NCBI GenBank assembly: GCA_026387055.1
Contig: JAPLML010000550.1
Location: 1 to 14,678 of the forward strand
Direction of reading: 5' to 3'
Origin: Planctomycetota bacterium
GTDB lineage: Bacteria; Planctomycetota; Phycisphaerae; FEN-1346
DNA: 14,678 nt
Shown: positions 5,775-12,631 of the stretch, piece after piece
Numbering within the stretch: the first letter of the stretch is position 1
Layout of the letters: every line of letters begins with the position of its first letter
Made by a program: the position numbers and the translations under genes
Notes under the pieces: model-generated
Database searches by the model: none
What the model was told of the DNA's origin: nothing
What the model saw: only the letters and a program-made list of their open reading frames with translations

Positions 5775-8150
5775 ATGTTGTGCGAACAAGTGCATGAACA
5801 TCTTTCGGCGTACCTGGACAAGGAGCTGACGGCGGAGCTGTCGGCCGCCGTGCGCAGCCACCTGGAGTCGTGCGCCGAGTGCCGGACGCTTCTGGCGGAC
5901 CTGCGGGCCACGGCCGACCTCCTGGGCCGGCTGCCCGTCCATGCCGCGCCGGAGCAAACGGCCCAGGACGTGCAGCGGGAGATCGAGCGGCGAGTCCTCG
6001 TGGGCGAGAAAGCGCCGGCCGAAGAGCCGTTGCGCGAACGGACGCTGCCGCTCCACCGCGCCCGCCTGTGGCCGCGGGCCCTGGCCGTGGCCGCCACGGT
6101 CGCCCTGGCCGCCGGCATCGGCATCCTGGCCTACCTGACGCGGAACCAGCCGGCGCTCACCGCCCCGGAGATCACCACCCTCGTCCTGCGGGAAGAGGCG
6201 CCAGCGATGACTGAAGGCCGCTACCGCGCGGACCGCCCCGAGGCCCGGAAGTATGCCGAGGAGAAGCCGTCCGTCTCCGCGGATTATCTGGCCAAGGGGC
6301 CGACTACCCCCGCAGACACCGCCGGCAAGAGCAAGTGGGCCGCGCGCCCGGAAGGCACGAGCGGCCAGGCCTTTCGCAGAGCGCTGGCGCCCGGTCTTAA
6401 GGACGAAGAGGCCGAGGAGGCCCCCCTGCGCGAGGGCCAGAGCTTGGCCCAAGGTCCGGCGGCGGCGCCGGCCGCGCCCGAAGGCGGCGCCAAGAACTTG
6501 CCGGGCTTCCACTTCGGAGCCCCCGCAGCCCCGGACGCCCGGTCGCCGCGGCGACCCCAGGACAAGGCAGAGACGGCGAGGCCCTCTCTCGAGGAAGCCG
6601 CGGTGGCGGGGCGCGCGACGACCAAAGGCGGAGCCGTTGCGGATTCCACTCCGGACTCAAGCACGGCAACGAAAGCGCACGGGAAAGCCGGAGATGAGCC
6701 CGCGATGAAAGCGGGCGTGCCGGCTGTGGGACCCCAGATGGCCGGCGGCCAGGCGCAGGCTGTCCAGACGCCAGCGCCAGCCGCGCCGCCCGCACAGGGT
6801 TTGGCGGAGAAGGGGGGCCAGGTGGCGGGGACTGTCGGGGGGAAGCCTGTGGCCGGCAAGCCTGTGGCGGGATACGGCGTGACGGAGAAGCTCGGTCGGC
6901 CGCAGCCCGAGACAGCGAAGCTCACGGAGCCGGCGCCGGCGGGGGAACCTTCTGCCCCTCCCGCCCCGCCGCCGACGGCCGTCGCCAAGGCGCCGGGGGC
7001 GATGCTCTCGATGACTGGAAGGCTGGCACCCGCGGCAGAGGAGGCCGGGCAGACCTTCGCCACCACCGGGCCGGCGGCCGTTCAGCGGGTCATGGTGTCG
7101 GTGGTCGACGGCTTGGCGGCGCTCGACGACCTCAAGGCCGTCGTCACGCGCGACAACCTCAGCCGCGCGGAGTACCAGTTGGTCCTCGTGGCGGATTCGC
7201 GCCGCGAGGGCGACCAGGCGCTTCGGCAACTGTTCCAGGCCAATGCCTGGCAGCCGGTTTCCACCGACAAGGCGGGCGCCGCTCGCGGGGCCATGAAGAA
7301 AGCGGCGGGGACCGCCCGGGCCGGCGAGGACCTCCGGTGGGGCCAGCAAGATACGGGGGGCGCGAAGCCTCTCCCGCCGGGCCTCTACTATGTCGCCCCC
7401 AACGGGAGCGAGGATACGTGGGTCGTCTTGACCGACCGCGATAACCTCTCGCGTTTCGCCGGCCAGTTGGCCCAGGCCCAGGCCCTGACGGTCTCCACGG
7501 ATTCCAGCGCCATGTTCCGGCCCGTGCGCGATCTTCAGAAGGAGTACCGTCAGTACGCCACTGCCACAGACAGCCTTGCGGCGGCCAAGGCACAGCCCGC
7601 CGAGAAGCAGAGGGAGGCGGAAGACCTCGATCTGACCCGACTGCGCCAAAGTGGTCTGGGCAGGAACGCACCCGAGGGCCCTGCCACCCCGCCCGTCGAG
7701 AAGATGAAAGAAGCCGATCGCCCCGATCTGGAAGGCTATACCGTCGCCAAGCCCAGACAGCGTACCCGCGGCGAGGAGGACGGCGCCGAAGCGACGGCCG
7801 AGAGAGTCCGCGAGCGCGTCGCCGGAACTCCGTCGGCGGGCGGCGCCGCCAAGACGCCGGCCGGCATCGAGGAGCTGCCTCCCGTCCGCTTGGGCATCGC
7901 ACCGGGGAAGCCGGCCGCCACGGCCGCGCCATCCGCCACCCAGCCGTTGGCGGAGCCAAATCTGCGCCAGAAGGATGGCGACAAGGCGGGCGCCACGCAG
8001 GCCGGCGCGGACCTCTACGGCTTGCCGACGGGTGGCACCCATCGGCTCCAGAAGGCCGACGACAGGGTGCTGGTGGTCATCCACGTGCGGCAGGCCGACG
8101 AGGCGGGCAAGGCGGCCAAGGAAACGCAGGCGGCGCCCGGGAAGAAGTAG
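5775..8150 (+). CDS. Large zinc-finger transmembrane anti-sigma factor
   Basis: 791 residues, several times the length of a usual anti-sigma factor (~200-250). The N-terminus is an anti-sigma zinc-finger (zf-HC2) domain with the H-x3-C-x2-C motif at His29, Cys33 and Cys36 (HLESCAEC), which would hold the preceding sigma factor. A basic LHRARLWPR precedes one membrane helix (about 101-121). The remaining ~670 residues should be exported. They comprise an Ala/Pro/Gly/Lys-rich disordered stretch (130-410) with a small direct duplication (GKPVAGKPVAG), and two more ordered blocks (about 435-500 and 535-600) that each carry a DNLSR motif (460-464 and 556-560). A second disordered linker and a hydrophobic C-terminal strand (DDRVLVVIHVR) follow. 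A GGGG-rich ribosome site precedes the ATG. The sensory ligand is unknown. The zinc-finger and membrane calls are firm; the role of the exported part is inference. Confidence 0.88.
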   Translation: MLCEQVHEHLSAYLDKELTAELSAAVRSHLESCAECRTLLADLRATADLLGRLPVHAAPEQTAQDVQREIERRVLVGEKAPAEEPLRERTLPLHRARLWPRALAVAATVALAAGIGILAYLTRNQPALTAPEITTLVLREEAPAMTEGRYRADRPEARKYAEEKPSVSADYLAKGPTTPADTAGKSKWAARPEGTSGQAFRRALAPGLKDEEAEEAPLREGQSLAQGPAAAPAAPEGGAKNLPGFHFGAPAAPDARSPRRPQDKAETARPSLEEAAVAGRATTKGGAVADSTPDSSTATKAHGKAGDEPAMKAGVPAVGPQMAGGQAQAVQTPAPAAPPAQGLAEKGGQVAGTVGGKPVAGKPVAGYGVTEKLGRPQPETAKLTEPAPAGEPSAPPAPPPTAVAKAPGAMLSMTGRLAPAAEEAGQTFATTGPAAVQRVMVSVVDGLAALDDLKAVVTRDNLSRAEYQLVLVADSRREGDQALRQLFQANAWQPVSTDKAGAARGAMKKAAGTARAGEDLRWGQQDTGGAKPLPPGLYYVAPNGSEDTWVVLTDRDNLSRFAGQLAQAQALTVSTDSSAMFRPVRDLQKEYRQYATATDSLAAAKAQPAEKQREAEDLDLTRLRQSGLGRNAPEGPATPPVEKMKEADRPDLEGYTVAKPRQRTRGEEDGAEATAERVRERVAGTPSAGGAAKTPAGIEELPPVRLGIAPGKPAATAAPSATQPLAEPNLRQKDGDKAGATQAGADLYGLPTGGTHRLQKADDRVLVVIHVRQADEAGKAAKETQAAPGKK

Positions 8151-8185
8151 CCCGTAGCCTGTCAGTCTTCCAGGTGTGAGTTGAC

Positions 8186-8225
8186 GGGTGCCCTGCTGTC
8201 GCAACGGCGCGAAGGCATGGCACCC
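8186..8225. terminator. Weak inverted repeat between convergent genes
   Basis: GGGTGCC (8186-8192) and GGCACCC (8219-8225) form 7-bp arms around a 26-nt loop in the 97-bp gap between the anti-sigma gene and the convergent minus-strand gene. There is no T-run on either side, so an intrinsic terminator role is uncertain. The right half shares GGCATGG with the palindrome inside hypF. Confidence 0.3.
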
Positions 8226-8247
8226 AAAGGAACAAGGCTGAGGGGCG

Positions 8248-10011
8248 CTACGGCGTCTTCGGCGGCGCCTTCGGGGGTTTGTCGCCTTTCTTCGGACTGT
8301 CCATGCCGAAGAACTTCAGCGCTTCAATCTTGGCCTTGACCTGCTTGATCCGCTCGTCCAGCCCGGCGGGCCAGTACTTCTCCTCGAACTTGGCCTTTAT
8401 CTCTTCGAGTTTCGCGACCTCCGGCTCGAACTGTCCGGCCTTGTCGAGGGCCAGGGCCTCGTCCCAGAGGGCCTTGACGGCGGCGGCGATCTCCTCCGGC
8501 GTCCCGGTTGCCGGCGTGGGGGTCGGCGGGGTTGGGGGCGGCGGCGTCGGAGGCGTGGGGGGCGTCGGGGCGGCGGCGATCTGCGACTGGATCGCCTTGA
8601 TCTGTTTATCGACGTCGATGCCCTTCTTCAGGAGCATCTCGGCCGGGAACGTCGCGCCGACCTGCTTGTACGTCTCCAGCGCCTGCGGCCACTGCTTGCC
8701 GGCCACGTGCTGGTTGGCCTTGAGGATCAGGGCGGCCAGTTGCTCTTCCTGTTTCCTCTCGAGATTGTACCGGGCCTGGGCGTCGCGGATGGTGGTCTCC
8801 ATGTTTTCGACGTTGAGGCCGATCGGCTCGCCCGAGGGGCTCTTGAGGGCAGCCAGGAAGGCCCGGTCATCCGCCGGGATGTTCCTCAGGATGTCGAGGG
8901 CGTTGTCGTACTCGTTGCCCTCGGCCATTTTCTTGGCCACGTTCATGCGTTCAATGAGCTTCGCCGTCCGCGTCTTGCGTTCTTCTGCCGCTTTCCTGCG
9001 AATGCCGATGATGCGCGACTCCAGCGTGGTCCTCCACGTGGGGTCGCCCGTCTTGTCGATGATGGTCCGCAGAATGGTGACGGCGCCGTCGTAATCGCGG
9101 GCTTGTTCGGCCTTGTCGGCCTCGGCCAGTTGGGCGTTGCGCCACGCCTCGTCGGTCGAGGAACCCCCGGCGCCGCCATCGGGCGGACCGGCGTCCTCGG
9201 GCCGCACCAGCCGCATCAGGCCCCCGCGCATGCCGTTGAAATCCGTCAGGACGCCGAGCGCCAGCAAGGCCAGGAGCGTCACCCAAGTCAGGGTGAGCAC
9301 CACCCAGACCTTTGGCTTGCGGCGCCGGCTAACGGCGCCAACGCGGGACTGGCGTTCGGCGCCGGCGCCGGCATCGGCCATGGCCGTGGCCGCGGCGGCG
9401 GCGGTTGCCGTCGTCATCGGCGTCGAAGGGGCATCGGCCCGCGGCGCGGGCACGGGCACTTCGAACGGTTCGCTCGGCGGCAGTTCCTCCGAGGAGACCG
9501 GCGCGCGAGAGAGTTCCTTCTCCATCTCGTAGGCCGCTTTGTGGACCGGTTCTTTGACCAGGTCCGCGGGGATCCCCGGACGTGGCTCGGCGGGCCGCTG
9601 ATTCATGTTGAGCTGGCAGTGCGTGCAGTAGGTGTCTTCGGGCTTCGCCTCGGCGAAGCAGTGCGGGCACATCCCGAGGTACTTGGCCAGGCGCGGCGCC
9701 TCGGCGGCGTACATCCAGTCCTGGTGCGTCGTGGGACCGCGGACGATGGAGTCGGGCCGGATCCGCCCCTTCTCGGTCATCTTGACGAGGGTCTCGAACG
9801 TCACACCCCGGCCGCTCGGGTTGCGCGGGTCCAGGTAGTACCAGGGACCGATGATCTCGCGCGAGGCCTTGCGGACGGCCAGCGAGAACGACGTGCGGCA
9901 GTGCGGACACCGGTCGACCTCGCGGGGGATGACCTGGCCGCAGTACACGCAAGGCGCCTGCTCGCCCTTCCAAGCGACCTGGTCGCCGGATGCCCCGTTG
10001 GTTTCCGCCAT
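8248..10011 (-). CDS. Membrane protein with two zinc ribbons, GYF_2-like module, TM helix and helical exported part
   Basis: 587 residues, function not known. The cytoplasmic N-terminus has a zinc ribbon (Cys21/24/35/38, CVYCGQ and CPHC), then a GYF_2-like module (about 53-110: GPWYYLDP, GRIRPDSIVRGP, HQDWMYAAEAP), then a second zinc ribbon (Cys115/118/129/132). An acidic and Ala-rich linker leads to a basic RRRKPK and one membrane helix (about 235-256). The exported part contains TPR-like helices (AQLAEADKAEQARDYDGAVT, then AKKMAEGNEYDNALDIL), coiled-coil-rich stretches, a PTPP repeat linker and a final charged helical segment. The start at MAETNG has AGGGG about 7 nt upstream; the ATG at 10077 would sit 2-3 nt from the predicted transcription start and is rejected. 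It converges on the anti-sigma gene. A scaffold role is only a guess. Confidence 0.85.
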   Translation of the reverse strand: MAETNGASGDQVAWKGEQAPCVYCGQVIPREVDRCPHCRTSFSLAVRKASREIIGPWYYLDPRNPSGRGVTFETLVKMTEKGRIRPDSIVRGPTTHQDWMYAAEAPRLAKYLGMCPHCFAEAKPEDTYCTHCQLNMNQRPAEPRPGIPADLVKEPVHKAAYEMEKELSRAPVSSEELPPSEPFEVPVPAPRADAPSTPMTTATAAAAATAMADAGAGAERQSRVGAVSRRRKPKVWVVLTLTWVTLLALLALGVLTDFNGMRGGLMRLVRPEDAGPPDGGAGGSSTDEAWRNAQLAEADKAEQARDYDGAVTILRTIIDKTGDPTWRTTLESRIIGIRRKAAEERKTRTAKLIERMNVAKKMAEGNEYDNALDILRNIPADDRAFLAALKSPSGEPIGLNVENMETTIRDAQARYNLERKQEEQLAALILKANQHVAGKQWPQALETYKQVGATFPAEMLLKKGIDVDKQIKAIQSQIAAAPTPPTPPTPPPPTPPTPTPATGTPEEIAAAVKALWDEALALDKAGQFEPEVAKLEEIKAKFEEKYWPAGLDERIKQVKAKIEALKFFGMDSPKKGDKPPKAPPKTP

Positions 10012-10085
10012 CGCAAGCCCCTGCCGTCTCGGCGCGTACCCATTCCCCGGTGAGATACCGGCCTTCACCAGGGCCATCGGACGGC

Positions 10086-10114
10086 ATTATAAGACCGCCC
10101 GAAGCCTATGTCAA
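10086..10114 (-). promoter_or_regulatory. Exact-consensus sigma70 promoter
   Basis: On the minus strand, TTGACA (10114-10109), exactly 17 bp, TATAAT (10091-10086). It is 12/12 to the housekeeping consensus with optimal spacing, which is unlikely by chance in such GC-rich DNA. The start would be near 10079-10080, giving a leader of about 68 nt before the ATG at 10011. Confidence 0.85.
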
Positions 10115-10196
10115 TGAACCCCGCGCCAACCCGTTCCTATCGGCCAAACTACACGGTGGAGGTGAGTTCCTGGGTCCGACAGGACGTCGGGGACGT

Positions 10197-10241
10197 GCCC
10201 GCGGATTATGGCAACTTGCCAGGAAGCGAAAGCCCGCGGGC
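10197..10241. repeat. Nested inverted repeat in intergenic DNA
   Basis: Outer arms GCCCGCGG (10197-10204) and CCGCGGGC (10234-10241) enclose an inner perfect palindrome TGGCAA-C-TTGCCA (10209-10221). It lies in the roughly 200 bp between the two divergent promoters (10115-10293), where no gene is seen. It could be a regulator site or a small structured transcript; no T-tract follows. Confidence 0.45.
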
Positions 10242-10293
10242 CTGTTCCGTAGCCACAAGACATGCACACGCCCGATTTTTCCGCCGGCCTGTT

Positions 10294-10321
10294 TTGCTTT
10301 TGGGCAAATATGCGTTATAAT
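10294..10321 (+). promoter_or_regulatory. Predicted promoter of the PEP-CTERM gene
   Basis: TTGCTT (10294-10299), 16 bp, TATAAT (10316-10321). The -10 is exact and the -35 is 3/6. The sequence around it (TTTTGCTTTTGGGCAAATATG) is locally AT-rich, unlike its surroundings. The predicted start is near 10328. Confidence 0.6.
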
Positions 10322-10327
10322 CACCGT

Positions 10328-10512
10328 CGGAGAAAAAGGGGTCGGGTGGGGCAAAGGGTCTCTTTCGTGCCTGCTGGTTAGAGCCCAGCCAAGGAAGAGT
10401 GTTGTCGTACCACCTTCGCGGGTGGCGGTCGGCCTTGCGCGGCTCTGAGCCTGGGGCTGGGGTTGTGTCCGCGCGAGATACAAGGCGTTGTGTCTTCAGA
10501 AGGGAGGACGAC
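10328..10512 (+). other. Leader region of about 185 nt before the PEP-CTERM gene
   Basis: There is no coding sequence with a credible start. The transcript could fold several hairpins: GCTGG/CCAGC around TTAGAGC (near 10373-10390), and ACCACC/GGGTGG around TTCGC (near 10410-10426). It ends in a strong AAGGGAGG ribosome site. I could not match it to a known riboswitch class. Confidence 0.35.
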
Positions 10513-11217
10513 ATGAAGCGCTTTTTCGTGCTAGCGGTGTGTGTCGTGGCGGTGCTGGCGATGGCCTCGCTGGCCTCGGCGGCCACGGTTACGGAGGTCA
10601 AGGCAGGGCGTTTCGACCCAACCATCATGAAACTTGAGGACTGGCTGGGCTATAACCCGGAGGCCTGGGTGGTCACCTATGGCCCGATGAGCACCAACCC
10701 CGATCACCTCTTGGACCCCGGCGGTCGTCCCGGCAGCGAGCCGAAGTTCGGCCCGCCGAGCGGCGCCAACCCCGCATGGCTGGTGTTCGATACAATCCGC
10801 GGCCCCGGCGGCGGAGGCGGAGGCGGCACCAACGGCGGCACAGCCCCCGGCAACACGGTCAGCGCCTATACCCTCGGGACCAACGACCACCAGAAGTGGG
10901 ATATGGATTTCTCCACCCTCTTCTATGATCCCGCGTTCGACGGCACGGGCCTTACCATCACCCTTACGGACGCGGAGGGCGTTCACTTCAGCAAGCACCT
11001 GGAGACCGCCGACGTCCAGGCTGGCTACATGGTGGCCTGGAACGTAAAGGGCGACGTCGATGAACTGGTAACGGTCACGGTCGTCGCCGAAGGCGGTACG
11101 ACCTATGCCGCCGGCTTTTTCATGCGGATGAATGGCGCGGTCGTTCCGGAGCCGGCGACGCTGAGCCTTCTGGCGCTGAGCGCGGCCGGACTCGTGCTGC
11201 GCCGCCGCAGGATATGA
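10513..11217 (+). CDS. PEP-CTERM sorting-domain exported protein
   Basis: 234 residues. A classical signal peptide (MKRFFVLAVCVVAVLAMASLASA, cleavage after about residue 23) starts the protein. The C-terminus is a textbook PEP-CTERM tag: VPEP (211-214), a hydrophobic helix (about 216-229) and an RRRR tail. This tag directs processing by exosortase and display on, or release from, the cell surface in exopolysaccharide-producing bacteria. The middle part (about 24-205) is a predicted beta-rich extracellular domain with a poly-Gly run (near 98-105) and no family I recognise. Its AAGGGAGG ribosome site lies 5 nt before the ATG; the longer frame from 10399 is rejected because it would bury the signal peptide. 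It is a single-gene unit with its own promoter and terminator. No exosortase gene is in the window. Confidence 0.93.
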   Translation: MKRFFVLAVCVVAVLAMASLASAATVTEVKAGRFDPTIMKLEDWLGYNPEAWVVTYGPMSTNPDHLLDPGGRPGSEPKFGPPSGANPAWLVFDTIRGPGGGGGGGTNGGTAPGNTVSAYTLGTNDHQKWDMDFSTLFYDPAFDGTGLTITLTDAEGVHFSKHLETADVQAGYMVAWNVKGDVDELVTVTVVAEGGTTYAAGFFMRMNGAVVPEPATLSLLALSAAGLVLRRRRI

Positions 11218-11247
11218 GCGAGCCGGTCTCAGTGCGATAACCCTCAG

Positions 11248-11272
11248 GGGCGGTCCTTCGGGCCGCCCTTTT
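11248..11272 (+). terminator. Intrinsic terminator of the PEP-CTERM gene
   Basis: GGGCGG (11248-11253) pairs with CCGCCC (11263-11268). A bulged T and a CC/GG extension close a TTCG tetraloop, and TTTT follows directly. It is 30 nt after the stop codon and is a strong rho-independent terminator. Confidence 0.9.
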
Positions 11273-11332
11273 CCCATTGCAGTTCCGACCGGTCCTGCGC
11301 CTGCAGCGGCTCGCGACCTTGCCGCGCCGCCC

Positions 11333-11361
11333 TTGCAGCCCTGCCTTCCGCCCGCTATGAT
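11333..11361 (+). promoter_or_regulatory. Possible promoter of the PfkB kinase gene
   Basis: TTGCAG (11333-11338), 17 bp, TATGAT (11356-11361). The -10 is 5/6 and the -35 only 3/6. It lies between the upstream terminator and the kinase gene, with a predicted start near 11368 and a leader of about 23 nt. Confidence 0.4.
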
Positions 11362-11390
11362 TTCCGCGGACCCTTCGGCGAGGAGGAATC

Positions 11391-12443
11391 ATGAGCAGCG
11401 AGCGACGCGGGATCGCCGGCGCCGGCAACTGGATCATCGACCATGTCTACATCTGCGATCGTTGGCCGCGCGAGGAGACGCTTTCGAATGTCCTGGAGGA
11501 AAGCCGCGGCACGGGCGGGGCCCCGTACAACGGCCTCGTGGACCTCGCCAAGTTCGACGAGCCGGGCCCCGGCCGGAAGGCCGGCCCCCGGATTCCCCTG
11601 GAGGCCATCGGCCTGACGGGCCGCGACGCCGACGGCGAGTTCATCCGCCGGAACATGGCCGAGCTCGGCGTCGACGCCGCCGCCCTCTCGACCACCGGCG
11701 CCGCCCCGACCTCCTACACGCTCGTGATCGTCGCCAAGGAGACCGGGCGGCGGACCTTCTTCCATAACCGCGGCGCGAACGCCCACTTCGGCCCCGAGCA
11801 CGTGCCGGTTGACAAGATCAAGGCCCGCCTCGTGCACCTGGCGTACCTCTTGCTGCTGGACCGCATGGACGAGCCCGACGAGCAGTTCGGCACCGTGGCG
11901 GCGCGGCTGCTCAAGCGGCTCCAGGACGCGGGCATCGAGACGAGCATCGACGTGGTGAGCGAGGACAGCCAGCGGTTCCCCCGCATCGTCAAGCCCGCCC
12001 TCAAGTACGCCGACTACGCCATCCTGAACGAGCTGGAGGCCGGCCGCACCCCGGGCCGGGACCTGAAACCGAACGACAAGCCCGACCCGAAGGCCATCCG
12101 CGCCGCCGCCGAAGAGCTGCTGCACCTGGGCGTCAAGCGCCTCGTGTGCATCCACATGCCGGAGGGGGGATACGTGCGGACCGCCGACGGGCAGGAACTC
12201 TGGCAACCGTCGCTCCAGCTCCCGCCGGGGTACATCCGCGGGGGGGCGGGCGCGGGCGACGCCTTCTGCGCGGGGATGCTGTATGGAATCCACGAGCAGT
12301 GGGACCTGGTGCGGAGCCTCAAACTCGCGGTCGCCGCCGCCACCGTCTGCCTGGCCGACCCGACCTGCACGGCATCGATGTGCTCGCTCGAGAGGACGAT
12401 GCAGCTGACCGCGAAGTTCCCGTACCAGGCGTCGGTGTTCTGA
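11391..12443 (+). CDS. PfkB/ribokinase-family carbohydrate kinase
   Basis: 350 residues, a normal size. The family transfers phosphate from ATP to a sugar or nucleoside hydroxyl in the cytoplasm. The N-terminal strand GIAGAGNWIIDHVYICDRWP and the later GTGGAPYNGLVDLAKF resemble the PfkB substrate-binding lid and first signature (GG-x-x-N). Mid-protein ILNELEAG (N213, E216) fits the NxxE magnesium motif. The second PfkB signature GAGAGDAFCAGMLYG (about 285-299) contains the catalytic base Asp290 and the anion hole. An ideal AGGAGG lies 5 nt before the ATG. The gene stands alone, with a terminator upstream and an unrelated cassette downstream. The substrate cannot be told from sequence; ribokinase, fructokinase and adenosine-kinase-like roles are all possible. 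Confidence 0.92.
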   Translation: MSSERRGIAGAGNWIIDHVYICDRWPREETLSNVLEESRGTGGAPYNGLVDLAKFDEPGPGRKAGPRIPLEAIGLTGRDADGEFIRRNMAELGVDAAALSTTGAAPTSYTLVIVAKETGRRTFFHNRGANAHFGPEHVPVDKIKARLVHLAYLLLLDRMDEPDEQFGTVAARLLKRLQDAGIETSIDVVSEDSQRFPRIVKPALKYADYAILNELEAGRTPGRDLKPNDKPDPKAIRAAAEELLHLGVKRLVCIHMPEGGYVRTADGQELWQPSLQLPPGYIRGGAGAGDAFCAGMLYGIHEQWDLVRSLKLAVAAATVCLADPTCTASMCSLERTMQLTAKFPYQASVF

Positions 12444-12460
12444 CAGTCCCACCGGTTCGG

Positions 12461-12479
12461 GCCGCTCGGCTTCAGCGGC
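12461..12479 (+). terminator. Small hairpin after the kinase gene
   Basis: GCCGCT (12461-12466) and AGCGGC (12474-12479) form a 6-bp stem with a 7-nt loop, 18 nt after the kinase stop. No T-run follows, so it may slow or end transcription only weakly. Confidence 0.3.
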
Positions 12480-12563
12480 GCAGACTAACGACAAAGGCTT
12501 GGTCAAAGTGTATGAGCTAAAGCGAGCGGGGAAGCCCGGTCGATACAACCAGTGAGTCAGGTC

Positions 12564-12591
12564 TTGAACGGCTAGGGGCGAAACGTACAAT
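12564..12591 (+). promoter_or_regulatory. Predicted promoter of the PIN cassette
   Basis: TTGAAC (12564-12569), 16 bp, TACAAT (12586-12591). This is 4/6 and 5/6 to consensus. The predicted start near 12598 falls inside the palindrome directly downstream. Confidence 0.5.
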
Positions 12592-12615
12592 CTCCTGAGG
12601 AGGCTCCCTCAGGAG
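12592..12615. promoter_or_regulatory. Operator-like palindrome at the cassette start site
   Basis: CTCCTGAGG (12592-12600) and CCTCAGGAG (12607-12615) are perfect 9-bp arms around AGGCTC. The palindrome abuts the -10 box and covers the predicted transcription start, the usual place for toxin-antitoxin autorepression. It also includes one AGGAG and so could fold in the 5' end of the mRNA. Confidence 0.5.
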
Positions 12616-12631
12616 GGTGGAGGCTAGTGCC

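Noticed and set aside
6657..8204. 515-codon minus-strand frame opposite the anti-sigma gene
   Set aside because: It is a shadow frame; the plus strand has the zinc finger, membrane helix and good start, with the sigma factor just upstream.
8707..10053. 448-codon plus-strand frame opposite the zinc-ribbon protein gene
   Set aside because: It is a shadow frame; the minus strand has two Cys4 ribbons, a membrane helix, a ribosome site and an exact promoter.
10012..10077. Earlier ATG of the zinc-ribbon protein
   Set aside because: It would lie 2-3 nt from the predicted transcription start with no ribosome site; the ATG at 10011 has AGGGG well placed.
10328..10512. Cyclic di-GMP (GEMM) riboswitch
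   Set aside because: A GGGCAAAGGG-like string is present, but I could not lay out the two conserved helices and the receptor, so the class is not claimed.
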